Below are positions 43,936 to 55,925 of a stretch of DNA of 64,000 nt, piece by piece. Location: positions 10,272,001 through 10,336,000 of the forward strand of contig JAWZYU010000001.1 in the NCBI GenBank assembly GCA_038380435.1. The letters are read 5' to 3'. The position numbers and the translations under genes are program-made. Positions within the stretch are counted from its first letter, which is position 1; each line of letters starts with the position of its first letter. A model generated the notes under the pieces. The model was given only the letters and a program-made list of their open reading frames with translations, had not been told where the DNA came from and did no database searches. The DNA comes from Ryuthela nishihirai (taxonomy: Eukaryota; Arthropoda; Arachnida; Araneae; Heptathelidae).

Positions 43936-46559
43936 TGAAAAGTTTTTAAAAAGTAAAAAAAAAATATATATATATAGTGATTTTGCCTTTGTGCAGTGCA
44001 TGAGTGTCAGTTAGATCACATTGTTTGTGTATTAGTTTCTTTTTGTGAAGAATCAGAGTATTTTCAGTTGTTTAAGGAATGCTGTTCCTATTAAACATGT
44101 TGTGTAATAAATAAGATTTTTTTTGGCAAAAGTCAATTCTATAATTTTTTACATAGAAAATTTTGTAACTGAACTTTTGAATGTTATATTATTCTTTTAG
44201 CATTTGTCATTAAAAGAAGGTCAATAATAATCAGCCGTTAGTCTAGTTAATACATTTTTATAGTCCATTTGTATATAAAATGAAGAATAATTCAAGGTTT
44301 ACTTATTTCTTGTAAACTGCTTTATTTATTAAATAAGTTCATTTATTCAATGAACAACAGGTATAATGCATGGAGAGATGTTAAAACGTGCTAAAAAAAT
44401 ACCTGTTGGATTGTCTTGGTGCACTTCTGGTGTTGTGCAAGAACCTGAAGTAGCTCCGATGAATGGAGACTTTATCTACAATCATAACATTTACTTGAGA
44501 CTAGGGTATGACAAAACAACAGGGAAAATATTGATCAGTGGCTGATAGCTCAGTGGACAGAGCAACTGACATGTATATTCTCTATACCCAGTATTAGCAG
44601 AATACAAAAATGAAGATAGTGGTTTGAAATAAACCTAATAATCGTTGTGAATACAAAAGAAGATTATCATTTATTATCTGTTTGGTTATTTCAAACTTGC
44701 ACATGGCATTATCAAATAAATATTCCGGAAAATCTGTAACAATATCAACAGCCAACTGCAGACATGAGGCAAAGGCCCATTCCCTATCAATTAAAAGTTT
44801 AAGCTATCTTGCTGGTAGGAACATGAGACCACCAACAGGGTCTTTTTACCTTAGAACCTATTAGGCACATTCAAGAACCAACACAAGTCTTGGTTTGAAC
44901 ACATAACTATAATTTAGGATTGGTGATGACAAAATTAAAATTACAGATTCAGGCACTTTTGATGCTTCTGAACAGGATCATCTGCCAACTGATATAAAGT
45001 ATCTTGTGAATCTGTTCACATACGATTGGCAGACAACAAGCAAACAGAAAACAGATTACTAGATTGTGCTTTATCAAATACCCACCAATGCAATATGTTA
45101 AAAATAAGATTCAAAAGCATAGCAGTGCACAATCCAGTTGATTCAGATAGTCAGCTTCTAGATTCTGTAAAATTGCACACTTCTAAGCAGGGTGGAAAAA
45201 ATAAATCCATCTCTTCTGAGATACTAATGGCTTGCACATGATAAAGCAGGGCTGGACTTTAGGTACTATGCCTGATTGGTTCTGGGTACCATCAGAAAGA
45301 ATAGTGCATAATGAATTGAATGTATAATCTGTGAATTTTTGTTTGGGTGTAAAATCTTATTGGAGAGTACATGAACTGCTAAATAATTACATTTTATGTA
45401 TAATACAATATAATTACCAAGATTATATATAATACACATATTGCATAATATGCATTCTTATATGTAAGAGGAAATAATTACTATCTACCTACAAATCAGT
45501 CTCTTACAGTTTCATCAGTGTAAGTCAATTTCATCTGCAATTAACTATCACACTGTGACACACAAATAAGAATCAGCAAATAATATACTTATAAGGGAAT
45601 ATTAAGATAAAATTGGATTTCTCTTCGAGTGATAAATGCAAATCACATTGCTTGAACGATAAAAAGAAGAAAAAACAGTTGAGTGTGACAGACACCCATT
45701 TTTCACTAATTTATACAAAAACTAAGACTTCCATTTCAGTTGCAAAATTTGGAAAAAGGAAGATATCTCTAACAGCGAATAAGAAGCTAAACACAGCAGC
45801 TCTTAAAAAATTCTTAAACCCCTTTTTAAATAAGCCTAATGTTTATGGCAGAATCTCATTTAATGCTGTATTAATTTTTGAGAGTCTTGTACTCAAATGA
45901 CTTTTCCCAGCCATTGGCTATGTAAGAAGTAGATTGATATGATAGCATAAGGCATCATTAGCCATACTTCAGTCCCTTTAGGCCTTTAGTGATTTGCAGG
46001 AAGAAAGCTCAACGTATTTCCGCATACATTATCAAAGCCTTAAAAATATAACTAAAGAAATAATACTGCTTTCCATTATTTGAATCTATGACATTTTTGA
46101 TATTTTATCCATATACGATTTTTAATCTTACTCAGAACTTTAGAAGATGGCAATTTTTGTGACTGGAAATAAACTGTGCATTTAAACTAATAATACTTTG
46201 ACTTTGCAATGCATCTGTAATATTCAATTGATCCTTGACTTTGTACTCAATAATGTCAGAGCTTTGGGCTTATCTTGAGAAACATTCCTTACTAAATAGA
46301 AAAGGTATTGCTATTTTTATAAAAAAAAAAAGAATCACTAAAATGTATAACTAAAAATTTTAATTTAATAAACATGATTATAAGCTGTATACAACATCAA
46401 TCTTATTCTCCCATTATGATTATCTAGTGATTATTATAACATCTTATCACAATCATATTGCCACTTGTGCAATACATAAGATATATTTCATTTAAGCCAT
46501 AGTTAACCTACATCAACTTTTATAACTACAAAAGTCAACACAATGTAAGAATATTAAAA
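43936..46559. other. Intronic DNA with a SINE-C head fragment
   Basis: A tRNA-like GCTGATAGCTCAGTGGACAG at 44,542-44,561 is a SINE-C head fragment. ORFs 45,026-45,241 and 45,613-45,900 (Lys-rich) match nothing I know and lack other gene signs. The rest is AT-rich. Confidence 0.4.
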
Positions 46560-46835
46560 TTATTACCAAGTTCATCAATTGGGCCGGCCCATGATGTTCC
46601 ATCCTTTGATCTGGTGTTGTTCCAATATGACGTTTCAGATGTTCTAGCTGGTAACTTTTTACCTTGTTTATTAAAGCCCATAAGGTGTTCATATTGATGA
46701 AATATTTGTGCTTTTCCTGTATATTGAGGCTTGCACAGTCACTTAATATTATCCTTATGATGCATTACATCTTATATATGGCAATCTTTCCATCAAGATG
46801 CTTAATATTAGTGTTACCAGTCCTTTACAATATCT
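46560..46835 (-). pseudogene. Possible RPL27A processed pseudogene, decayed
   Basis: The minus strand reads EKHKYFINMNTLWALIN, resembling the NHKWCPTVNLDKLWSLV stretch of ribosomal protein L27a. Upstream DNA GTAACACTAATATTAAGCAT resembles the GKHRKHPGG coding region. Downstream, ACCAGATCAAAGGATG fits where the RSGYYKVLGKG part would be, after frameshifts. The second frame (PQYTGKAQIFHQYEHLMGFN) is open over 55 codons and ends at a GTAATA, so an unknown exon is an alternative. No intron or TSD was established. Confidence 0.35.
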
Positions 46836-47153
46836 TTTAAATATAACAAAAAAAATTTGGCTGTTTTTGAGATTCTTTGCAAGAGTTAATTTAAAAAATG
46901 GCTTCAATTTATGGAATATACTCTTAAGTTACAATTTAAAGCTTAAATCACCACTGTATTGAAATCAATTGGAGATTACCATCATCACTGTGTTAGAGAA
47001 TTCCAAAGAGCACTTAAAGTAACATAACACTTTCTATATAACACTTTCTGAACAATAAAACTTGGAAGATTTTATGTCCAACTTAGTTGCTTGGCTGGAA
47101 TTTAAGCCCAATAAAGTGTAAACTCTCGCAGTGAAAGATACAATATTTTAAAC
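46836..47153. other. Intronic DNA, nothing recognised
   Basis: AT-rich; no feature recognised. Confidence 0.4.
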
Positions 47154-47672
47154 CAGCGGTGTCCAACCTCAATCTTATCATGTGTCACTGAATTTGGGTT
47201 GTTTTATCTCTGAGTGGTACTTTTTTTTCACACAATGGCTTGAAAGGCTTGTTCACAGAGATAAGTACTTGCTAAATGACAGATATATCATAGTGCAAAT
47301 TTTCTGGAATTTTGAAAAATTTTGTAGGGCAGTAATTTCAAAACTTGTATAGCATCATTTGCTATAAGAATTAAGGAAATTCTTCAAATTTCCATTTTAA
47401 TATTGTATTACATTTTAATTCAATAACTTCCATTTGTGTATTTGGAGGCATATATAAACCATGAGAGCATAATTTATATTTCTAAAGTTGAAATACCTTT
47501 TTTAAATCAGGTTGTTATAAAGTTTGTATATGACAAAATTACAATTATTTTACTGTAATTATACTTCTGCCAAATATGTGAAATATTTAAATTTAAAAAT
47601 AAATTTTGTCTTGAAAAGTATTCATATGTCATTTCTGGGGAGTCATGATATACCACATGTTGAGCACTACTG
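47154..47672. mobile_element. hAT-type MITE 1
   Basis: Ends CAGCGGTGTCCAAC and (inverted) GTTGAGCACTACTG. Flanks TTTTAAAC and CTTCAGAC differ only by transitions, a plausible old 8-bp duplication. Carries a SINE-A stub at about 47,195-47,260. Confidence 0.6.
47195..47260 (-). mobile_element. SINE-A 3'-end stub
   Basis: TTTGGGTTGTTTTATCTCTG and TTTCACACAATGGC match the SINE-A 3' end only. Confidence 0.55.
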
Positions 47673-47680
47673 CTTCAGAC

Positions 47681-48131
47681 CAAGGGTAATCCAACTCATG
47701 GTTGTTCATGATATGTTTTGATGTTGTCCACTAATGATTTCTTTTATGAATTCATTCTATCAGCTGTAATAAATCCTCGTGAATTTCAAGTCTTATTCAA
47801 TAGATACATTTTTCAAATAAATCATTTAGTTTTAAAAATGACCAAGTATTCTGCTCTCATTTGTGTCCAGTGTTATATTTGTGCATATAGTGTTGAGTGC
47901 CACTATAACCATCTTCAAATAAAACAAGAAGTACAAGCTAATGAAAATTTTCACTTTCTCTAGGATATCATTGCTTTCACTTGTTTGTCAAACATTGGTT
48001 TATTTTAAGTTTGCTGCTTAATCTACATTAGAGATCTAATTTTCTTTTCTTTTTTTCAATCTATAGAGGCCATGTGAATGCCAATGTTTACTACTAAATT
48101 TTGAACATCCTAAAAAGTTTGGTTACCACTG
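47681..48131. mobile_element. hAT-type MITE 2 with exact 8-bp TSD
   Basis: 451 bp, ends CAAGGGTAATCCAAC and (inverted) GTTTGGTTACCACTG. CTTCAGAC flanks exactly (47,673-47,680; 48,132-48,139). Its left duplication directly abuts the right end of MITE 1. Confidence 0.7.
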
Positions 48132-48139
48132 CTTCAGAC

Positions 48140-48544
48140 ATATTATTTTCCTTAGGGAGTGAAGACTAAGAAAGAAAAAAAAAAACAAAGGTAGCTTGCC
48201 ACAGCCAAATATGTTTACCAACTTTGAAGTTTTTGGAAAACATGTTTGTTTCTAGCAAATATACTTTCTATTTTAAGTTTGCCAGATATTCTTATTCTAC
48301 ATCTAGATTGCTTAACTACAGAAGTAATACAGAATTAAAAACACATATTTTTCACATTTTTAATACTAGTGAATTTCAAATTAAAATGCTGTTAGCGTGA
48401 CTATCTAATTATTCCATCTTATATGTGGCAAGTAGATTGCCCATTCCTGATCATAGATGATGCCATGAGTAACAAAAACAGGGAAGATTCATAGCCTTAC
48501 TCTTTCCAGGCTTTTTCCAGCAAAACTCAGTTTGCTGGAAAATG
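48140..48544. other. Intronic DNA, nothing recognised
   Basis: AT-rich; no feature recognised. Confidence 0.4.
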
Positions 48545-48625
48545 CCACTGATAGTTTAGTGATTATAACACCTGATATGTAAATCTGGAGACATGGTTCA
48601 AGTCCCCTTACAGCAACACAATTTT
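48545..48625 (+). mobile_element. SINE tRNA-like head
   Basis: ACTGATAGTTTAGTGATTAT (A-box area), an anticodon-like CACCTGATATGTAAATCTGG and B-box GGTTCAAGTCCCC, followed by an A/T-rich stretch. It lies about 220 bp from exon c. Too degenerate for a working tRNA. Confidence 0.5.
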
Positions 48626-48849
48626 TTTAGCAAAAAATATTTCCTAAATACAGAAGGCTTGCATTTTCTCTAGATACCAGACTTAATAATCTATAACGCT
48701 GACATTCTTCTTATCATGGTTGAAGTTGAAGTGCTAAATATATGAAACCCACAATAAAATTTAAATAGCTTAATTACAAAATGATTTCTGTGTCACAGAT
48801 AGTACTATGAATTTCACTGTTAATGGAAAAATAAATAAATGAAACATAC

Positions 48850-48959
48850 CTTACAACGTTGAGATCTTTTGATGGCTAAATATTTATGCTCTGGATAAAG
48901 CTCAGATGTAGAAGTAGGCTGAAATTGTGGCTGCAGCAATCTTTGTTTTAGTGTGCAAA
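48850..48959 (-). CDS. DCTN4: DCTN4 internal exon c, strongest match
   Basis: 110-bp exon with acceptor TTACAG and donor GTATGT; enters in phase 1 and ends on a complete codon. It reads [20 protein letters not shown] then [11 protein letters not shown]. This is nearly the p62 signature RLLQPDFQP...QLYPRHKHLLIKRSLRC. The terminal Cys pairs with the first Cys of the next exon to form CxxC, so a probable metal-binding motif is split by the intron. This exon is the main anchor for the gene identification. The 19.3-kb intron that follows holds a possible retropseudogene, hAT elements, SINEs and a large Jockey copy. Confidence 0.92.
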
Positions 48960-49052
48960 CTGTAATTAGAAAATATATAGCAATATAATTAGCAAAAGAT
49001 TTAAACAAATTACTTTTAGTACAAAAAAAGTTCTATTCTAGAAAATACACAC

Positions 49053-49168
49053 CTGTTGCTAAATTTAATGGTTCAGTTAAATAACTTTCTGGCAAGCCAT
49101 GAACTTCTGAGTTTGCTACTGGTAAAGGCAATTCCTCAGTTGATTTTGATTCATTATCTTTTGAAAGG
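49053..49168 (-). CDS. DCTN4: DCTN4 internal exon b
   Basis: 116-bp exon with acceptor TTTGTAG and donor GTGTGT. It enters in phase 2 and leaves in phase 1. It reads LSKDNESKSTEELPLP, a variable acidic linker, and then LPESYLTEPLNLAT, which matches the LPEDYYTRPVNLT-type block of p62. Only 93 bp separate it from the next exon, the single short intron seen in this gene. Confidence is raised because the phase fits both neighbours. Confidence 0.87.
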
Positions 49169-49317
49169 CTACAAAGAAAAAAATAGATGATGTGTATATA
49201 ACATAATAAAATAACCTAATAATAGAAACTGTAACAGAACAAGAAATGCTTTAAGACACTATTATAACCATTTTTTTTGTAAGATGCTATTATGATATCA
49301 AAGTTTTTGAAGAATTC

Positions 49318-50443
49318 GCTGCAGCGAAACTAGATGAAGTAAAGGATACCATTAGCGCACTCACTCAAGATTTAAACGACTTAAAGAAAAAAAAACAGTG
49401 CATTAGAAAAAAAAATTTAAACTAAGGGAAGAACTGCATAAAATTCGAGATGAATTGAATGATCTACAGCAGCATTCAAGAGGGCAGAATTTAGAGATCG
49501 TTGGCATTCCAGAAGAGCCTATTCACAAATAATTATTAAACTCAACTCATTAAGTACCCACTAATAATTTCCACTCTGTAAATTGATTCAAATATTTAGA
49601 GGAAAAATTGTCTTGAGATGGGTGGGTTACGAACCTACGACCACCTGATAACATGTCAGGTGTTCTGACCCCTGAGCTACCGGCTGCCGATCAAGATCTC
49701 CTCTAAACTGATATTATAAACATTCTCAACCTACTTTCCTAATATGTAGGGAGTGTTCAGGCAATCCTGCCTCAAGTGGCTTTTTAATGCCTTTTCTTAG
49801 ATAGAATGCATGTCTTACGAGTATGCAATCTACAAATAATTATTATTAAACTAAACTCATTAAGTATCCACTAATAATTTCTACTCTGAAAATTAATTCA
49901 AATATTTAGAGGAAAAATTGTCTTCAGCTGGGTGAGATATAAACCCGATAACATGTCAGGTGCTCTATAGAGCTAATCTAAATATTTGAATCAATTTACA
50001 GAGTGGAAATTATTAATGGATAAGAGCCTATTCAAAACTGTGACAAAAATTGCTGAAAAAATTGAAGTTGAATATAATAAGGAAGACATATTAGTTATGG
50101 ATCAGGTCCAATGATTAGTAAAAATAAAATTAAACCATTAATTGTGAAATTTAAAAGCAAAGAAGTATGTGATAAATGGATAAGCTCTAATACAGCTTCT
50201 AAATTTAGTATTAATTGTTCTGATATTGATGTAAAATTTAAAAAGTCTGCAGTGTACCTAAATGATCATTTGATTCCTACGATGAAACAACTGTTGAATA
50301 AAGTTAAATTGGTGGACAGAAAATCTGGTTTTAAATATACATGGGTTAAAGATGGTAAAATATTTATGAGACATAAAGAAACAGTGAAAATATGGAGAGT
50401 AAGAAATGAGGATGATATAAATAATATTGTTCGATGTGGCTAG
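49318..50443 (+). pseudogene. LINE ORF1 (nucleic-acid-binding), broken
   Basis: A coiled-coil-like start (AKLDEVKDTISALTQDLNDL), then LEIVGIPEEPI, where the SINE-C insertion splits it; afterwards KIAEKIEVEYNKEDI and the open frame 50,111-50,443 with IKPLIVKFKSKEVCDKWI, YLNDHLIPTMKQLL, KYTWVKDGKIFMR. This resembles ORF1 of CR1/Jockey-group LINEs (the FP25-like type). Frameshifts near 49,430 and 50,110. Confidence 0.68.
49526..50022. mobile_element. SINE-C composite (two heads plus inverted end)
   Basis: AAGAGCCTATTCA flanks exactly (49,513-49,525; 50,023-50,035). The first unit (minus) has the head GGTAGCTCAGGGGTCAGAAC with CCTGACATGTTATCAGG, whose loop puts TGT at the anticodon place (Thr-like). 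A second partial unit begins near 49,845. The last ~50 bp (about 49,975-50,022) are an inverted copy of 49,558-49,605. Confidence 0.75.
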
Positions 50444-50559
50444 AATATTAAACAAGTATATTTCTACTGAATACTTATGTTTCATGGGACTACTTTCGAT
50501 GTCTTAAAGGTTTTTCATCTTGATTCTAACAGTGAATCATTATGTAGCCTTAATATTAA

Positions 50560-53500
50560 TGTATGAAGTATAAGATCTAAGTTTGAGTCTATTGAAGCAA
50601 TTATTGATTATTTGAATTATCGAGTTGATATTCTTATATTGACTGAGATATGGATAAAGGAAGATGAGATTTGCTTATATAACTTAAATGGTTATAATAA
50701 ATTTTACAAATGTAGGCATTACAACAAATCAGGTGGTACATTGTTTTTTGTTAAAAATAAATACAACTTTATTTTAAATGAAAATAATGACTTAGTGACT
50801 GTTGAATTGCTTTGTTTAATGTGAGCTGATTATGATATTTGTCTATTATGCAGTATATAAGATCTCATTTTATGCACCAAAACAGTTTATAGAGGAATTA
50901 AATGACTATTTAAATTTAATTAAAAATAGTACAGTTATACTTACTGTCGATCTTAATATTGACCTTTTACTTGATAATGATTATGTCAACAGTTATTTGG
51001 ATATGCTTTCTTCATATGGATTCCAACCATATGTAGATGCAATTACAAGATAGACTCAAACTAGTATTTCATGTTTGGACCATGATTTTACTAACACATA
51101 CATATAATATTGACACACATAATTAACATTCAATATTATATGTGTATAAGATACACTTATAATATTGAAGTGCAAAGAGTTGTTATACATACTGATATTG
51201 CTGATCATTACCCTGTAGGAATAAAAATTGATATACATAATCAAAAGAGGAATGAAGATCAGACAATAGTTCTGAATGTAGTGTATAAAATAAATTTCAT
51301 AGCATTAAGGGAAAACCTAATAAATTGTAGATGGGAGGAACTTAAAGAAACTGATGATGCCAATTTGTGCTACAAATTGTTTATTGATAAATTCTTTGAA
51401 TTGGTGGAAGATGCTAAACAATATACTATTAAAATATCTAATAATATAAGTAAAAAAATCCACGGATAACAGATGATATCAAAAAATATATTAAATTAAG
51501 AGATAAATTATTTAAGAAGCATAAGAAATATCCTCACAATATTATACATGAAGATAATTACAAAATAGTTAGAAATAGATTTAATGTTTTATTGAAATCT
51601 GCTAAAAATAATTAACATAGGACACAATTCCTTAAATGCAATGTCAACAGTGGAATGCAATGGAAATTTATCAAAATAGATAATATAAAGGAATCTAAAC
51701 CTGTCTTACCTAATTTTTCTAATCCTGATCAAATAGAAAGTAATAATTCTGTAAAAATTGCTAATTATTTTAATTCATACTTCGTTTATATTCCAGATAA
51801 TGACAGTGGAAAGCAAGTTAACTATAATTTAAATACTGTAAGTAATTATATTACTAGGGATAGCAATTCCATTTTTTTTAACTCCAACTACTGAAGAAGA
51901 GATTCAAAATATTGCTAATCATATTAAGGAAAATAAGAGTCCAGAAGATAATGGTTTCACTCCAACAATTATAAAAAAAAGTTTTACTTATATTGTTACA
52001 CCATTGACATACATTTTTAATTTATCGATTGCAAATGGTGTATTTCCTGATAAATTAAAAAAAGCAGTTGTGATTCCTATTTACGAAAAAGGAAACAAAA
52101 ATACTCTTTCAAATTATAGACCTATATCTATTATTCTGTTCTTTGGAAGCATTTTGGAAAAACTTGTAAAAAAAATGTCCGAATAGCTATCTAGTTAGTA
52201 ATACTTTCTACTCTGATAAACAATTTAGGTTCAGAGAGTTGGGTTGGGTTGTTTTACCTCTGAGCGGCACTTTTTTGCACACCATGGGCTAAATGGCCTG
52301 GTCACATGGACCCTGAAGGCTCAGAGAAGGTTGGGGGAGTGGACCCACTGGAACAGCTGTTGGGAGACAGATGGTAGCCTCCCGTCAAGGCCATCCAGCG
52401 TGTTCTTTAACGTGCACAGGGTATGGCTCTCCCGCACACGGGGCCACAGCTTAACGTCCCATCCGACGGACGGCGGCCTTTCCAAGCCCATCGGTGTCCC
52501 CTACTGACCGTGGGCAGGGCGGGAAATTTTTGCAGAGATAAATCTCAACGTTGATTCAGCTGGGACTCGAACCTGGGAACTACAGATTACGAGCCTGGCA
52601 CGCTACCAACTGAGCCACCCCCACCCCAGGTTCAGAGAGAATAAATGTACAGAAGATGCTACGATAAGCTAGACTAAACATGTTTATGAGTCTATTGGCA
52701 ATAATTATTCAATGCCAACTTTTTTTAGATATAAAAAAAGCATTTGACACTGTTTCCCATCAGATTTTATTACATAAACTGGAATGTATTGGAGTCAGAG
52801 GTGTTGCTCTCAAATGGTTTTCTAGTTATTTATGCAATAAAATACAAACTGTGAAGATTAATGGAACTTTTAGCTCTTAGTTGGAAATAAAACACAGAGT
52901 CACCCAGGGCTATGTCTTAGGGCCAATTCTCTTTTTAATTTTTATTAATGATTTCTGCTCTTTAAAAATCAGTGGTAAGATCAACAATTTTGCCAATGAA
53001 CTGCTATTTACAGCAGAAACTCTTGCTGATCTACAAAGTATAATAAATAATGATTTAACAGATACTGTAAAATGGTTTAAAATAAATAAGCTAACTCTAA
53101 ATTTATCTAAAACGAAATATATATTGCAGATATTTTAACGGTTAAAATCCATGAAATTAATTGTGATATTAATGAGAGTGTGTGTGTTATATATTCTCTT
53201 TGCTTATCTGATCATATAAACATTAGTAATTAATGTGTCTGTTGATAAAGTGGATTAAATAAAGTATTTAAGGAATAACAATTGATCAAAATCTGAATTG
53301 GAGGCCACACATTCAAAAGTTAATCATAAAACTTAGAGCAATGTTGTGTAAAGTGTATTACTTAAAAAAAATTGTGAATCACCACATGTTAGTAACAATT
53401 TATTATTCTTGGATTCATTCTGCAGTGTATTATGGGCTACTATGCTATGATGGTACTTATAGGTCAACCCTGAAACCACTGACTGCCCTTCAAAATAAAA

Positions 53501-53862
53501 TTAAAAAGATAACTGATGGAAGCATTTATCAAAATGGAAATAACACACTTCAAAATTTGAAACTGCAGTTTTTCAGTAACTTGTTTGTTTATAAATTGAT
53601 GATTTATATTTATAAGCATGGTCATTTTTTTGAATTAAAAGTATATAATTATAATTTTCATTTAGATAGCAGAAAGTATGTAGTTCCATTTGTAAAACAA
53701 GAAATATTACACAAACATATTTTATATTTAGAACTAAAATTTTCTAATCTGTTACCTACTGAGTTTCAAAACTGTATGGGTGGAGTATTTATCTTTAAGA
53801 AAAAATTAAAGTTTTATCTCTCACATACACTTGACTTGGATTTTATGTTTTCAGTTCTATGA
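50560..53862 (+). pseudogene. LINE ORF2 (endonuclease-reverse transcriptase), broken
   Basis: Endonuclease: RSKFESIEAIIDYLNYRVDI, LTEIWIKEDE, SGGTLFFVKN, TVDLNIDLL, DHYPVGIKID. Reverse transcriptase: AVVIPIYEKGNKNTLSNYRP, ISIILFFGSILEKLV, FLDIKKAFDTVSHQILLHKL, QGYVLGPILFLIFINDF; the catalytic FADD is replaced by FANE near 52,990. C-terminal part 53,341-53,862. Split into at least eight frames and by SINE-A. Inactive. Confidence 0.78.
52239..52627 (-). mobile_element. SINE-A, best full-length copy, 12-bp TSD
   Basis: 389 bp. AGGTTCAGAGAG flanks exactly (52,227-52,238; 52,628-52,639). The head (minus) has TGGCTCAGTTGGTAGCGTGC, an anticodon-like loop CTCGTAA and GGTTCGAGTCCC; the 3' end on the plus strand is TTGGGTTGGGTTGTTTT. 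Noticeably richer in G and C than its surroundings, so it is probably the youngest copy. ORF 52,244-52,507 is an artefact. Confidence 0.92.
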
Positions 53863-54180
53863 TAAAAAGAGAATTCAATTTTCTATGTTGTACCCTACTT
53901 GTACTGTATGTAAAAATATGTTTTCTATTTTTTTTTTTGTTTTCAAATGAAAATACTCATTTTTATATTTGCTTTAATTCGAGAACATTAAAGTTTGTCA
54001 CAATTCACCTTGTGTAGATCATTAGGTTATAATTAATTTGTGAAAATAAGTTGAACTTTTTTTCTTGTTATTTCATGTAATGCCAACTATAATAACCTAG
54101 ATAAGCGAATGCTTTGGGGTTGTTTGTACTAAATGCATAGTCTAATGTGTTGAAAATAAAGTATTTTTATTGACTGATTT

Positions 54181-55189
54181 GACATGAAAATTCCTTTATT
54201 AAATCAGTACAATTGAAAGTATACCTTAATGAAGCTTACTGTAGTCAAGAATTTGTCAACAAAATAACAATGACTTAAACCCAACAAAGGTGTGATGGTT
54301 TGCCATTCAATTTTACATTCTTAACCAGTTAATTTATTTATGTTTATAATTATTATTTGGGGTCCTTACCTTTGCTTTGAACCATCATAGATTCTCCTTT
54401 CCATTAGCTGGAGTTGCCAACAGCAACTAATTTGGATGAATGGCAGCTAAGTGCCCGCCACAGCAAGCATCAAGGTCACAATCGCTTGCATCATCACCAA
54501 CACGATTACTTTATACAAAAATGGCTTACTGATGTGTTTGTAGACAGTCTTCAGCCAGAGTGAGGCTAGAAGTTTATTGGAGGTGTTGAGAAGTTGATAG
54601 TTCAGAAATAGGAGTTATAGTGTAGTTGTGAGGTGAGGAGTTTGATAAAATATAATTGGACCTATATATTTGGTGAGTTAAAAAAAATATTTTATTGACA
54701 TTGCTTTTGACTTGAATTTTTTTTCTCTTGAGCAGAGATTAGATTTAAGTTAGTTGTATTTAACTTTATATTGGGCAGTTCATAGGTTTTAGGTGAAATT
54801 TTATATTTCATGTTTCTGAACCAAAAGAATCCTAAATTTTTGGTAAGTAAATTATTGCTTGGCATCTGAAATTCTAAGTATCTGACAGTTGAGATATTAA
54901 TATATTTGGAGGTGTACAATGGATCTTAAAAACCATTGAATGTATATACAGCATAATCTTGTTTACACTTTATATAAATGTAAACCAATAATTACACTAA
55001 AACTTTTGTATATACACTAAACTGTGTGTATATTTTAATTCTAAATTAAATAAATTTCACCTTTTTTAGTAATTTTGATTCTTTTGTTTTCAACCACTAT
55101 ATCTTCATTTACTATTGAAGAAATACAAATGAAGAGTTGTACTATTTCATAGCAAATAGATACATATATACACCCCCTTCCCCAAACAT
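54181..55189. other. Intronic DNA, nothing recognised
   Basis: Includes a less AT-rich stretch at 54,400-54,560 without a recognised gene. The rest is AT-rich. Confidence 0.4.
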
Positions 55190-55925
55190 CCATGAGCTAA
55201 GGTGATTCAACCAGACCATGCAATTCAGCACTTCATAAATGTCTATCCTGAGCTAATGCTGTTGCATTTGTCACTCAGGCCAATTATAAAAAGATATGTT
55301 TGTTATTGTACATCCACTGGAACTTAGGTCTCATCCTTTCTCTGAGACCTTTAACCCTTTCAGTACCATACCGGCAGAAAACAGCCAAGTTTTTAAATGG
55401 ATTCATCCAATCAACGTTATTCTTTCCTCTTCACATCACCTATCTGTAGTTAGGGCTATTTTGGGCCAGTGTGGTAGAGAAAGGGTTAAAGCACATTATG
55501 GATTAGAAAATAGAGTTCATAACTCTAATTGATAATCCTTAGTTTGGCATGTGAATAACATGGCCCAACGAATGCATTCTCTCCCTACACAACATGCTGC
55601 TCAAAAAAGGTTGATGACTCCATTTAATTTCAAAATCGTTTACATAGCTTGTAAATGGTAACAAGGCAAATAATTGGGTGTGCATTATTCTCCTGTAATG
55701 GTGCATAGAACATGCTAGGAATAGCATCTCAAGTCTTACCCAGCCTTCTTGTGGTGCAGGACATTAGTTCCCTTTCAGGGAGATATTCTCTCTCCTGAAG
55801 AGGAAGACTGCCAGATCAGTTTGGCCTACTGATTTGGACTTTTGTGACTACTTTCTTGTTTTTCACTCTGCAGAGGAATGGCCAACTTCACAGAATCTCA
55901 ATATTGACCATTTATACCACCTGAC
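55190..55925 (-). mobile_element. Non-autonomous RTE-tailed element, copy 2 (old)
   Basis: Same layout as 4,303-4,980: the RTE 3' region reversed (55,190 to about 55,665; CATGAGCTAAGG and CCTGAGCTA blocks) joined to the same non-RTE stretch (about 55,665-55,925; GTGCATAGAAC, CAGCCTTCTTGTGGTGC, GGCCTACTGATTTGGAC). It ends where homology to RTE copy D begins at the other locus. Strongly diverged, and split by a piggyBac-type MITE. Confidence 0.55.
55355..55485. mobile_element. piggyBac-type MITE, TTAA flanks
   Basis: 131 bp, ends CCCTTTCAGTACCATACC and (inverted) GGTAGAGAAAGGG, flanked by TTAA (55,351-55,354; 55,486-55,489). Its removal restores the RTE-like sequence CCTTTAAAGCACA. Non-coding. 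Confidence 0.8.

Larger units (their letters stand above)
49318..54180 (+). mobile_element. CR1/Jockey-group LINE, dead, with two SINE insertions
   Basis: ORF1 remnants (49,318-50,443), ORF2 remnants (50,560-53,862) and an AT-rich 3' part ending near an AATAAAG and TTGACTGATTTGAC at about 54,155-54,180. Without the insertions at 49,526-50,022 and 52,239-52,627 the order is complete. Starts about 150 bp right of exon b. The clade within the CR1/Jockey group cannot be settled by eye. Confidence 0.7.

Noticed and set aside
46560..46740. SF3B5-like coding because of a QLEHL...IGT string
   Set aside because: Only a few residues match and the rest does not; the RPL27A resemblance extends further, though it is also weak.
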